Part shown: piece after piece, positions 36,177 through 44,077 of the stretch
Position numbering within the stretch: the first letter of the stretch is position 1
How the letters are laid out: each line of letters opens with the position of its first letter
Assembly (NCBI RefSeq): GCF_000381025.1
Contig: NZ_KB905816.1
Location: 434,001 to 498,000 of the forward strand
Direction of reading: 5' to 3'
DNA: 64,000 nt
DNA from: Streptomyces sulphureus DSM 40104
GTDB taxonomy: Bacteria; Actinomycetota; Actinomycetes; Streptomycetales; Streptomycetaceae
Position numbers and translations under genes: made by a program
Notes under the pieces: generated by a model
Seen by the model: the letters and a program-made list of their open reading frames with translations, nothing else
Databases searched by the model: none
Told to the model about the DNA's origin: nothing

Positions 36177-36983
36177 ATGACGACAGAAGAGTCCGCAGCG
36201 GCACCGGCGCTCGTGGAGCGCCGCGGCAGCATCATGCTCATCACGCTCAACCGCCCGGACGCACGCAACGCGGTTGACGCCGAAATGTGCACGCTCGTCG
36301 GCGACGCGCTGGAGGAGGCCGACCACGATCCTGACGTACGCGTCGTGGTCCTCACAGGCGCGGGCGAGAAGTCGTTCTGTGCCGGTGCCGACCTCAAGGC
36401 GATCAGCCGGGGCGAGCAGGTGATCCCGGCCGGCAGGGAGCACTGGGGACTCGCAGGCTACGTCTCGCACGCCATCAGCAAGCCCACGATCGCGGCCGTC
36501 AACGGCCCGGCGCTGGGGGGAGGCACGGAACTGGTGCTCGCCAGCGACCTCGCCGTGGCTGCCGAGCACGCGCAGTTCGGCCTGCCCGAGGTCAAGCGCG
36601 GCCTGGTGGCCGGCGCGGGCGGGGCCTTCCGGATGATCGACAGGGTACCCAGGACCGTCGCGCTCGAACTGCTCTTCACCGGCGAACCGATCACGGCCGA
36701 ACGCGCCGCCGAGCTGCACCTCGTCAACCGCGTGGTGCCGGCAGACCAGGTGCTCGCCACCGCACTGGCGCTCGCCGAGACGATCGCCGCGAACGCGCCG
36801 CTGGCCGTACAGGCCCATAAGCGGATCGCGCTCGGCCAGGGGGCCGAGGGCGAGAGGCCGGGCGAGGAGACGGGTTGGCGGGCGACGAGTGAGGCACTGC
36901 CACTGATCGCAGAGTCCGAGGACGCCAAGGAGGGCGCGCTGGCGTTCGTCGAGAAACGCGCCCCGATATGGCAGGGGCGCTGA
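36177..36983 (+). CDS. Enoyl-CoA hydratase
   Basis: 268-residue crotonase. Unlike the two other crotonases in the window it keeps both hydratase glutamates: one in GGGTELVLASDL and one in GLPEVKRGLVAGAGG, with oxyanion motif FCAGADLKAI. It should hydrate a trans-2-enoyl-CoA. AAGGAGAGTCGGC precedes the ATG. It is the last gene of the plus-strand operon, followed by a terminator-like hairpin. Confidence 0.94.
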   Translation: MTTEESAAAPALVERRGSIMLITLNRPDARNAVDAEMCTLVGDALEEADHDPDVRVVVLTGAGEKSFCAGADLKAISRGEQVIPAGREHWGLAGYVSHAISKPTIAAVNGPALGGGTELVLASDLAVAAEHAQFGLPEVKRGLVAGAGGAFRMIDRVPRTVALELLFTGEPITAERAAELHLVNRVVPADQVLATALALAETIAANAPLAVQAHKRIALGQGAEGERPGEETGWRATSEALPLIAESEDAKEGALAFVEKRAPIWQGR

Positions 36984-37159
36984 GCTCAGCCGTGCAGCAC
37001 GGCGGCGGCAACCCTTCGCGGCAGCCGCCGCCGTCGTGCGTCCAAGGGTTCCGGGAACCTGCGGGTCCCCGTCGTACGGCCGGATCCCGGGCCGCGCTCC
37101 GTAGGTGGGCGATGCGCGGGCGGTCTCCCGCCGGCCCGCTCCGGAGGTCGAGTCAACCG

Positions 37160-37195
37160 GCGCCGGAGGGCGGTGAGTTCACTGTCCTCCGGCGC
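37160..37195. terminator. Hairpin between convergent hydratase and extradiol dioxygenase genes
   Basis: GCGCCGGAGG at 37160-37169 pairs with CCTCCGGCGC at 37186-37195 around a 16-base loop. It lies within the 234-base gap between two convergent stops and can serve both operons. Confidence 0.65.
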
Positions 37196-37217
37196 TTCCG
37201 TGCCCGTCGGCCGCCGC

Positions 37218-38102
37218 TCAGGCTTCGGCAGCCGCCGACACCGGTACGGAGCTGGCCACGGCCATGCCGGTGATCCACTCCTCCACGGGCTCGTAGCGGA
37301 TCGTGTGCAGCGGCTCGGCCCCTCCCGCCGCCGCGGCGGCGAGCCAGTTCCGCACCTCGTTGGCGCCCACACCGGCGCGGGCGGTCGCCTCGTCGGTGAG
37401 CGTGGTGAGGGAGTTCTCATCCCAACTCGCCATCGCTTCAAGGAATGCCCGGTCCCAGTCCGGCCTGATCTTCTTCCTGGCGGCCTCCCTGCCCTCCTCG
37501 ATCCGCTTCGCCCGCTCCTCGTCGCTCAGGGCGAAGGCATCGCTCTCCATGCTCGGCGGGGAGTGTGAGAGTCCGCCGGTTCCGATCACCAACACGCGTT
37601 CCTCGCGGCCGTCGAGGAACGCGCCGACGGCGCGGCCCACGTCCAGGACTCTGCGCGCGGTGGGCAGCGGCGGCGTGGCGCAGTTGACGGCCACCGGGAT
37701 CACCGGGACCTCCCGCAGGCCGCCGAGCAGGTCGCGCAGCGGCTGCGCGAAGGCATGGTCCAGCCGGATCTCCCGACAGACTGCGATGTCGACCCCCGAC
37801 CGCAGCAGGTGCTCGCTGAGCTCGTGGGCGGTGTCGTGGGGGACGTCCAACTCCCCCTCGGAATGACCCCCTTCGGCGAGGATGCCGGCCGAGAGCGCTA
37901 CCCCGAAGGAGGGGACGACGTGCCGGAAGGCCCTGCGGTGGTCGCCTCCGAAGAGCACGATCCGCTCCGGCGCGAACTCCCTGACGGAACGGGCCGCCGC
38001 GGCGAGCCCGCCGCGGAAGTCGGTGCCGAAGACGCGTTCGGTGTCCCGTTCCATACCGGGGCTGTGACTGGCACAGACCACCATGCGCGTGCGCTGCCTC
38101 AT
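37218..38102 (-). CDS. Class III extradiol dioxygenase, MhpB-like (3-carboxyethylcatechol 2,3-dioxygenase family)
   Basis: 294-residue LigB-superfamily ring-cleavage dioxygenase. It aligns by eye with E. coli MhpB through VCASHSPG, IVLFGGDHRRAF, LDHAFAQPL, PVIPVAVNCATPPLP and GTGGLSHSPP; the iron-binding histidines and the acid/base histidine lie in these segments. It would open a catechol meta to the hydroxyls, giving the substrate for the hydrolase at 8010 and hydratase at 8896. GGAGGAAGCG precedes the ATG. The 28-kb separation from those genes is noteworthy. Confidence 0.92.
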   Translation of the reverse strand: MRQRTRMVVCASHSPGMERDTERVFGTDFRGGLAAAARSVREFAPERIVLFGGDHRRAFRHVVPSFGVALSAGILAEGGHSEGELDVPHDTAHELSEHLLRSGVDIAVCREIRLDHAFAQPLRDLLGGLREVPVIPVAVNCATPPLPTARRVLDVGRAVGAFLDGREERVLVIGTGGLSHSPPSMESDAFALSDEERAKRIEEGREAARKKIRPDWDRAFLEAMASWDENSLTTLTDEATARAGVGANEVRNWLAAAAAGGAEPLHTIRYEPVEEWITGMAVASSVPVSAAAEA

Positions 38103-38132
38103 CGCTTCCTCCTCAAGGTGTGGCTCCGCGGC

Positions 38133-39077
38133 TCACTCGGCCGCGCTCCCGCGACCGCGCACCACCGCGGCCACCTCCCGCGCGAACAGCTCGATCGTCT
38201 CGGCCCGGTCGAAGTCGTGGAACCTGACCACGAACAACTCGACGCCCCTGGCCCGCTCCGCGCGGAACTGCTCGACGAGCTCGTCAGGCGTCCCGACCAG
38301 GGGCCGCCCCCACGCCACCTCGGGCATCCGCCGCCGGGTGGCGGCTGCCACCTCCTCGCGCTCGGCGGACGTCCTGGCCAGTCCGACCGCGTACTGCGCC
38401 GAGATCCGTGCCCCACCGCGCAGCGGTGCCAGTTCCTCCAGACGGTGCCGCCCCGCGCCCAGGCAGTTCCACCAGTCCGCATACGCGGCCACCAGCGGCA
38501 TCGTCAACTCCCTGCCGGCGCCGCCGAGATGGATCGGGATGCGGCCCTGCACCGGCACCGGCAGACCGTAGGCACCGCGCAGCGTGAAGTGTTTGCCGAG
38601 GTGGTCGAAGGGCGTTCCCGTCCACATCGCTTCGAGGATCCGAAGGGTCTCTCCCAGCTGTTCGGAGCGCTCACGCCGAGAGGCGCCGCCGAGCCCGAAC
38701 TGCGTCAGCTCCTCCTCCACCGAGCCCCAGCCCAGGCCGAGTTCGAGCCGTCCCGCACTGATCCGATCGACGGTGGCCGCCATCTTCGCCAGCAACGCGG
38801 GTGGCCGCAGCGGGTTGCACCCGACGAGGTGCCCGAGGCGGATGCGGGAGGTGGACGCGGCGAGGGCGGTCAGCAGCGTCCAGCTCTCCAGGGTGTCGCA
38901 GGGCGGCGCGCCGGGGGTGCTGAGGTGGTCCATGAGCCAGAACGACTCGTAGCCGGACTCCTCGGCGGCCTGCGCCAGTGTGCGCACCCTGTCGACGTCG
39001 GTCTTGAACTGCGGTACGTAGACACCGAATCGGGCGGTGTTCACCGGCTCCTCGACGGTGCGGGCGTATGTGCCCAT
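38133..39077 (-). CDS. LLM-class (F420-type) flavin-dependent oxidoreductase
   Basis: 314-residue bacterial-luciferase-like TIM-barrel oxidoreductase. Typical segments: AEESGYESFWLMDHLSTPG, IRLGHLVGCNPLRPPALLAK and GRLELGLGWGSVEEE. In actinomycetes this class commonly uses coenzyme F420, which fits but is not proven. It lies 30 bases upstream of the extradiol dioxygenase gene in the same direction, so it may prepare the ring or act as a monooxygenase component. Confidence 0.91.
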   Translation of the reverse strand: MGTYARTVEEPVNTARFGVYVPQFKTDVDRVRTLAQAAEESGYESFWLMDHLSTPGAPPCDTLESWTLLTALAASTSRIRLGHLVGCNPLRPPALLAKMAATVDRISAGRLELGLGWGSVEEELTQFGLGGASRRERSEQLGETLRILEAMWTGTPFDHLGKHFTLRGAYGLPVPVQGRIPIHLGGAGRELTMPLVAAYADWWNCLGAGRHRLEELAPLRGGARISAQYAVGLARTSAEREEVAAATRRRMPEVAWGRPLVGTPDELVEQFRAERARGVELFVVRFHDFDRAETIELFAREVAAVVRGRGSAAE

Positions 39078-39147
39078 CCGCTCTCCCTTCCGCTCGGGTG
39101 CCGCCGCGCCGTGGGTACGAGCCGTCGTGCACAGCGGGTGCGGGACC

Positions 39148-39780
39148 TCACGGCTGGCCGGGGCGCAGTTGCACGAAGAGCGCCTCGGCGTCGGCGAGGA
39201 GCGCGTCCCCGTCGAGCAACCGACCGGTCACCGAGGTCTTCCGGCCCTCTACGGCGTCGATCGTCGCCTCCAGTCGCAGCAGCCGTCCGACCGGAGTGAT
39301 ACGACGGTAGTTCACTGTCAGAAAAGCGGTACGGGACAGCGGGAGCCCCCGCATGCTGACGAACGTGCCGAGCAGGTCGTCGAAGAGCAGCGGGAGCATC
39401 CCGCCGTGCACCGCGCCGTTCCCGCCCAAGTGCACGCGAGAGAACCGCACGGTGCCGCGCAGCTCCCGCTCCGTCAGCTCGTCCAGCTCGTATGGGACGA
39501 GAATCGGGTGTCCCGGCCCGGAGAGCGCCGCGCCTCCCACGAGCCGCTCCCGCTCGGTCACTTCGTGCTCCTCGAGCAGCTCGGCCGCATCGCGCAGCCG
39601 CCCCGAGAGCGCCTGCGCGACCCGAAGCGGCGGGGCGGAGGCCGACACCGCCGCCTGCACCCGCCGCACGGAGTCGACTAGTTCGCCGAACGCCTCCCCC
39701 TCGGGGGTCGGCAGGGCAGTTCGCACGGTCCAGACGGGAGGGTTGCCCGGGGGCTCCTGCTCCGCAGCATTCTGTGACAT
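39148..39780 (-). CDS. Hotdog-fold thioesterase (PaaI-like)
   Basis: 210-residue protein whose C-terminal half is a hotdog thioesterase. The motif GNGAVHGGMLPLLFDDLLG contains the HGG turn and the catalytic Asp position. The N-terminal 80 residues are helical and not recognised. The ATG at 39780 sits inside the operator-like sequence at 39772-39796, so translation may be from a nearly leaderless transcript. It could release CoA from dead-end or final intermediates. Confidence 0.86.
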   Translation of the reverse strand: MSQNAAEQEPPGNPPVWTVRTALPTPEGEAFGELVDSVRRVQAAVSASAPPLRVAQALSGRLRDAAELLEEHEVTERERLVGGAALSGPGHPILVPYELDELTERELRGTVRFSRVHLGGNGAVHGGMLPLLFDDLLGTFVSMRGLPLSRTAFLTVNYRRITPVGRLLRLEATIDAVEGRKTSVTGRLLDGDALLADAEALFVQLRPGQP

Positions 39781-39796
39781 GTCTGTCAGATATACC
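39772..39796 (-). promoter_or_regulatory. Palindromic operator-like site over the thioesterase start codon
   Basis: On the minus strand the sequence reads TATATCTGACAGACATGTCACAG. The TCTGACA and TGTCA halves make it the most symmetrical copy of the recurrent motif. The start codon of the thioesterase lies within it, so a bound repressor would block initiation directly. Confidence 0.55.
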
Positions 39797-39822
39797 AGGT
39801 TCACCGCTTCCCGGCAACGCCG

Positions 39823-40962
39823 TCACCCAGCCGGACCCGCGGGAGTACGGTGCTTGAGGTAGTCCGCGCTCAGCTCCGGGACCGGCAGCCCGAGCCGTCT
39901 TGCCAGCCCCTGGGTCATGGTGTTGTCGTGCCCCATCCGCGTCCCCCGCACGAGCCGCCCGGCCGCCACCGCCAGGTCGGCCTGACGGATCAGCGTCGTC
40001 GCGACGAACAGCCCCTGGAGCACCTCGAAATACTCCAGGGCGTGCAGCGTGCGCCCGGTCCGCTGCGCGTAGTACGCGAGCGTGTCCGCACGGTCGGGCA
40101 CCCCGGGGAGGCGGGCGACACCCGGCGGGGTGGCCAGTTCGTCAAAGACCAACCAGTGCGCGACATCGACCTCGGGCGGCCCCACTCCGGCCACCTCCCA
40201 GTCGATGACGGCGGCGACCGACAGCTCTGAGTCGAAGATCATGTTCCCCGGACGGGCGTCGCCCCACAGCAACACCGGTTCCGAGGACGGCACTCGGTGG
40301 CGGTTGTCCACCAGGTACCGCCACGCGGCATCCGTGACGGGGAAGCTGCGCCCGGCTCTCGCCCACCGGTACCACCTGCCGAACCGCTCCAGGTGCCGCT
40401 CCAGGCCCCCCGCACCAGCCTGCTCACCGGCGAGGAACGCGTGCGAGCGCCGCCAGTCGGTGCGGTGCACGGCGACCAGCGCGTCCAGGGCCGAACGCCA
40501 GAGCCTCTCCCGCTGTCGGGGAGCGAGCGTGGGCAGCCAGCCGGCTGTGTGGATGGAGGGCTTGCCCGCGGGTATGGTGCCCGGCACCCTGGCCATGACG
40601 AAGAAGCCGGTACCGAGCACCTCCGGCCCGTCGTACGCCCCGATCAGCGGCGGCACCGGCACGCCCGGGGTCTCCTGCAACGCCGCCAGGACGCGGTGCT
40701 CGTCGAGCACGTCGGCGTCGAGGAAGATCCGGTCCCCGTCCGGACGGCGTTTCATCACGAACTGGCCCGACTCCCGCCGCCCCTCCTCGCGCCACTCGGC
40801 CGAGAAGAAGACGGTGTCGCTGGACTGCCCGACCGCGGGTACCGCGAACTCGCCGAGCGCCACCTCCGTCACGCGGGTCCCGTGCAGGGCCCCCAGGCGC
40901 TCGCCGAGCCACTGCGCCAGCCGGGGTCGCGCGGCCTCCGGTGGATGCGGGTCACCGGGCAT
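39823..40962 (-). CDS. Phosphotransferase-fold (APH) protein
   Basis: 379-residue aminoglycoside-phosphotransferase-fold protein. The motif LLWGDARPGNMIF replaces the more common HGDxxxxN; the metal-binding Asp is in VIDWEVAGVGPPEVDVAHW. Thus the usual catalytic histidine before Gly-Asp is Trp while Asp and Asn are kept. It overlaps the upstream LLM gene by 11 bases. By analogy with acyl-CoA dehydrogenase partners it may phosphorylate a hydroxyacyl-CoA. A paralogue lies at 23423. Confidence 0.86.
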   Translation of the reverse strand: MPGDPHPPEAARPRLAQWLGERLGALHGTRVTEVALGEFAVPAVGQSSDTVFFSAEWREEGRRESGQFVMKRRPDGDRIFLDADVLDEHRVLAALQETPGVPVPPLIGAYDGPEVLGTGFFVMARVPGTIPAGKPSIHTAGWLPTLAPRQRERLWRSALDALVAVHRTDWRRSHAFLAGEQAGAGGLERHLERFGRWYRWARAGRSFPVTDAAWRYLVDNRHRVPSSEPVLLWGDARPGNMIFDSELSVAAVIDWEVAGVGPPEVDVAHWLVFDELATPPGVARLPGVPDRADTLAYYAQRTGRTLHALEYFEVLQGLFVATTLIRQADLAVAAGRLVRGTRMGHDNTMTQGLARRLGLPVPELSADYLKHRTPAGPAG

Positions 40963-42055
40963 CGGCGGCCTCCCGCCCGTCCGCGGTGAAGTGCCCTGCC
41001 AGCGCGGCGATCTGGTCGCCCACCATGCCGTGCAGAATGATCTCGTCGGCCCCCGCAGCGCGGTACGAGTGGAGCCTGGCGGCGCAGGAGCGGGCATCGC
41101 CGGTCACGGCTGCGGTGGGGATCCAGTGCGCGGGCATCCCCTCGCACAGGTCGCTCAGTTGCTGCCGGCTGAGGTTCTTGTCGGCGGGCAGGCCGTCCAG
41201 CTCCACCAGCGGGCGCTGGCTGCGGTAGCGGGCGAGGTCCTGCTCGTCCCAACCGTTCGCGCGCACCAGTGCGTCACCGAGACCGCTGACCGAGAAGTAC
41301 CCGGCACCGCGCGCCCGAACCGCCAGCGCCTCCTCCTGCTCAGAGGCGTCGGGCGCCACCACGACGGTGGCGACGCACCGCACCGCCGCCGGATCGCGGC
41401 TGGCCCGCTCGGCCGCCCGTCGCACCCTGGCAACCGACTCGCGCACCCCGTCGACGGTGAGGAAGGGGTGCAGGATCACCCCGTCGAAGGAACTTCCCGC
41501 CACATCCAGCGTCTTGGGACCCACCGCCGCGAGGAGCAGCGGCGGCGGCGCGACGTCGGGACGCTGCGGAAGGCGCAGCTGCGGGTAACTCCCGGCCGGG
41601 CCTTCGTAGGTGACGGTCTCGCCGGCCCACAGGCGACGCAGGATGTCCGCCGTGTCGGCGAGCGAGCGGAGGGTGGGAGAGGGGACCCCGTACGCCTTCC
41701 ACCGCCACTCGGCTGAGCGGCCGAGCCCGAGGACGAACCGGCCGCCGGTGAGCGATTGCAGGGTCTGCCCCATGGAGGCGAGGACCATGGGGTGGCGCAG
41801 CCCGGGGTGGGTGACGGCGGCCCCGATCCGCACTCTGGATGTCACCTGGCCGAGAGCGCCGGCGAGCGACGGCAGGTCCTTGGTGTCGTAGCGCTCTCCG
41901 ATCCAGAGGGCGTCGAGGCCGAGCCGCTCGGCTGCCCGCCCCTGCTCCAGGCCCTCCCTCGGGTCGGGGACGCCTCCGGGCAGTACGTAGCAACCGAGCC
42001 CTGCGGCGGCCTGTTGAGGACGCGTGGACCGGGGCTTTCGAGGTTCGGTGACGAT
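40952..42055 (-). CDS. LLM-class (F420-type) oxidoreductase with apparent non-canonical ATC start
   Basis: The clear family N-terminus (LGCYVLPGG, then RLGLDALWIGERYDTKDLP) lies upstream of the first ATG/GTG/TTG-type codon in frame, a GTG at 41845. The frame is open from a TAG near 42130. In it, AGGGAGG stands five to six bases before ATC at 42055, which would give a 367-residue protein of normal family length. Starting at 41845 would delete the first barrel strand and helix. Motifs further on: GGRFVLGLGRSAEWRW and LLAAVGPKTLDVAG. Either ATC is used, the ATG was mutated, or the base is a sequencing error. Confidence 0.82.
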   Translation of the reverse strand: MVTEPRKPRSTRPQQAAAGLGCYVLPGGVPDPREGLEQGRAAERLGLDALWIGERYDTKDLPSLAGALGQVTSRVRIGAAVTHPGLRHPMVLASMGQTLQSLTGGRFVLGLGRSAEWRWKAYGVPSPTLRSLADTADILRRLWAGETVTYEGPAGSYPQLRLPQRPDVAPPPLLLAAVGPKTLDVAGSSFDGVILHPFLTVDGVRESVARVRRAAERASRDPAAVRCVATVVVAPDASEQEEALAVRARGAGYFSVSGLGDALVRANGWDEQDLARYRSQRPLVELDGLPADKNLSRQQLSDLCEGMPAHWIPTAAVTGDARSCAARLHSYRAAGADEIILHGMVGDQIAALAGHFTADGREAADAR

Positions 42056-42566
42056 GGCCGCCTCCCTGGGCAGAGCAGCTGCGCCACGCGCCGAGGGCCG
42101 GCGTCGGACGCTGAGACTTCCGCTGCAAAGCTACACATCTGACACTCATGTCGCAATGCGTCGACATCCGGAACCGCGGTTTCCGCACCTCTCCACCGCT
42201 GCAGGGAACTCTGGCCTGCCTTTGCTTTTCGCTCCTCGATTCCCTACTGCGCACAGCATTTGCGCACCCCCATCGCCGCGGGACATGTTGCGGGAAGGGT
42301 CGCGGCGAGGCCGCCCACACACCGCGCTCTACCGTGATCCGTCACCAGCCGTTGACTGTCATCTAACATCAGGGCTACCTTTTCGGCAGCCTCAACGGGT
42401 AGCCGCTGCACCTTCGGCTCCCCCATCGAGCCCAACAGCGTGCCGCCGCACGCCACTTCGGTCCCGACCGCTGCGACGGTCCCCACCGGCAGCAGACCTC
42501 GGTACGCACGGTGTGCCTTCGCCACCGGAAGGGAAGCGCACGCCGACGAAAGTGAGGACAGCCCCC
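42056..42566. promoter_or_regulatory. Divergent control region (LLM gene / aldehyde dehydrogenase operon)
   Basis: About 510 bases without a supportable gene. ACATCTGACACTCATGTCGC at 42135-42154 is a near-palindromic copy of the recurrent motif, and GACTGTCATCTAACATCAGG at 42354-42373 is a weaker one. The first is about 80-100 bases upstream of the LLM start and the second about 195 bases upstream of the aldehyde dehydrogenase. Confidence 0.5.
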
Positions 42567-44009
42567 GTGCAGCATCAGCAGCATGTATTCGTAGGCGGCG
42601 AATGGGCACAGCCGCACGGCACCGAGCGGCTCGATGTCCACTCCCCCGCAACCGAAGCGGTGATCGGCAGCGTGCCGTTGGCCGCACGGCCGGACGTGGA
42701 CCGCGCAGTGGCCGCCGCACGGCAGGCGTTCGACGGCGGCGGCTGGGCCGACCTCGACCCCGGGCAACGGCTCGCGTACGTGAACAGGTTCGCGGCGGCC
42801 GTCACCGCGCGCTCCGCCGGATTCGTCGACGTACTCAGCGCCGAGGTCGGTCTGCCGCGTGCCTCGCTGCCCGCCGGCCAGATCGCCAAGGCGGAGGGCG
42901 TCTTCACCGCCTACGCGCAACTCGCCGCGGAGTACCCGTGGAGCGAGACGAGGACCGGATCCCGCGGTCGGACGCTCCGCGTCCACCGCAGACCGGTCGG
43001 CGTGGTCGCCGCGCTCGTGCCGTGGAACGCCCCGCTGTTCATCGCCGCCCTCAAACTGGCGCCGGCGCTCCTCGCCGGCGCGACCGTGGTACTCAAGCCC
43101 TCCGAGGAGGCGCCGCTGCACGCCTCCCTGTTGGCGGAGTGCGCCGTCGAGGCCGGCCTGCCCGCCGGGGTGTTCAATGTGCTGGTGGCCCTCCCCGAGG
43201 TGAGCGAGTACCTCGTGACCCACCCCGGGGTCGACAAGGTGAGCTTCACAGGATCCACCGCCGTCGGCCGCCGTATCGGCGAGCTGTGCGGGCACGACAT
43301 CCGCCGATGCACCCTGGAGCTCGGTGGCAAGTCCGCCGCCCTCCTCCTGGACGACTTCGAACCCACCGAGGCCAACGCCCGCTCGCTGGCAACGGGCGCG
43401 ATGGCCAACAGCGGCCAGGTGTGCGCCGCGCAGACCCGCATCCTGGCACCCCGGCAGCGGTACGGCGAGGTCGTGGAGGCGGTCGCCGCCGCGGTCGAGG
43501 GCCTGCGCGTCGGAGACCCGCAGGACGCCGGGACAAACGTGGGACCGCTCGTCTCGGCGCGGCAACGCGAGCGGGTCGAGGGGCACCTCGCCAGGGGACG
43601 CAGCGAGGGCGCTCGCGTCGTTGTCGGCGGGGGGCGACCGGCGGCCGAGCGGGGCTGGTACGTCCAACCGACCCTCTTCGACCGGGTGGAGCCGCAGATG
43701 GCCCTCGCCCGCGAGGAGATCTTCGGCCCGGTGGCCGCGGTCCTCCCGTACGACGACGAGGAGCACGCCATCGCGCTCGCCAACGATTCTTCCTACGGCC
43801 TCGCCGGCGCCGTGTGGACCTCCGACGCCGAGCGAGGCGAGGCCGTCGCAGGCCGCTTCCGGTCCGGCTCGGTAGCGGTCAACTCGCCCGCGCCGCTCGA
43901 CCCCCACGGCCCGTTCGGCGGCTTCAAGCAGTCCGGTATCGGCCGGGAGGGCGGCCCCGAGGGGCTCACCGCCTACACCGAGTACCAGACGATCGTCCTG
44001 CCCGGCTGA
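42567..44009 (+). CDS. Aldehyde dehydrogenase family protein
   Basis: 480-residue NAD(P)-dependent aldehyde dehydrogenase. It starts with GTG after TGAGGA. Motifs: VPWNAPLF, FTGSTAVGRRIG, glutamate in LELGGKS, nucleophile Cys286 in SGQVCAAQT, EEIFGPVAAV and FGGFKQSGIGREGG. It heads a plus-strand group with an NAD-dependent epimerase-like gene and a P450. A likely role is oxidation of an aldehyde produced by P450 hydroxylation or by retro-aldol cleavage. Confidence 0.95.
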   Translation: MQHQQHVFVGGEWAQPHGTERLDVHSPATEAVIGSVPLAARPDVDRAVAAARQAFDGGGWADLDPGQRLAYVNRFAAAVTARSAGFVDVLSAEVGLPRASLPAGQIAKAEGVFTAYAQLAAEYPWSETRTGSRGRTLRVHRRPVGVVAALVPWNAPLFIAALKLAPALLAGATVVLKPSEEAPLHASLLAECAVEAGLPAGVFNVLVALPEVSEYLVTHPGVDKVSFTGSTAVGRRIGELCGHDIRRCTLELGGKSAALLLDDFEPTEANARSLATGAMANSGQVCAAQTRILAPRQRYGEVVEAVAAAVEGLRVGDPQDAGTNVGPLVSARQRERVEGHLARGRSEGARVVVGGGRPAAERGWYVQPTLFDRVEPQMALAREEIFGPVAAVLPYDDEEHAIALANDSSYGLAGAVWTSDAERGEAVAGRFRSGSVAVNSPAPLDPHGPFGGFKQSGIGREGGPEGLTAYTEYQTIVLPG

Positions 44010-44077
44010 GTCCCGTAGAGCCCGGGCACCCGACGCCGGGGCAGACCCCACCCGCGCATCGAATTCAGGAGACGACG

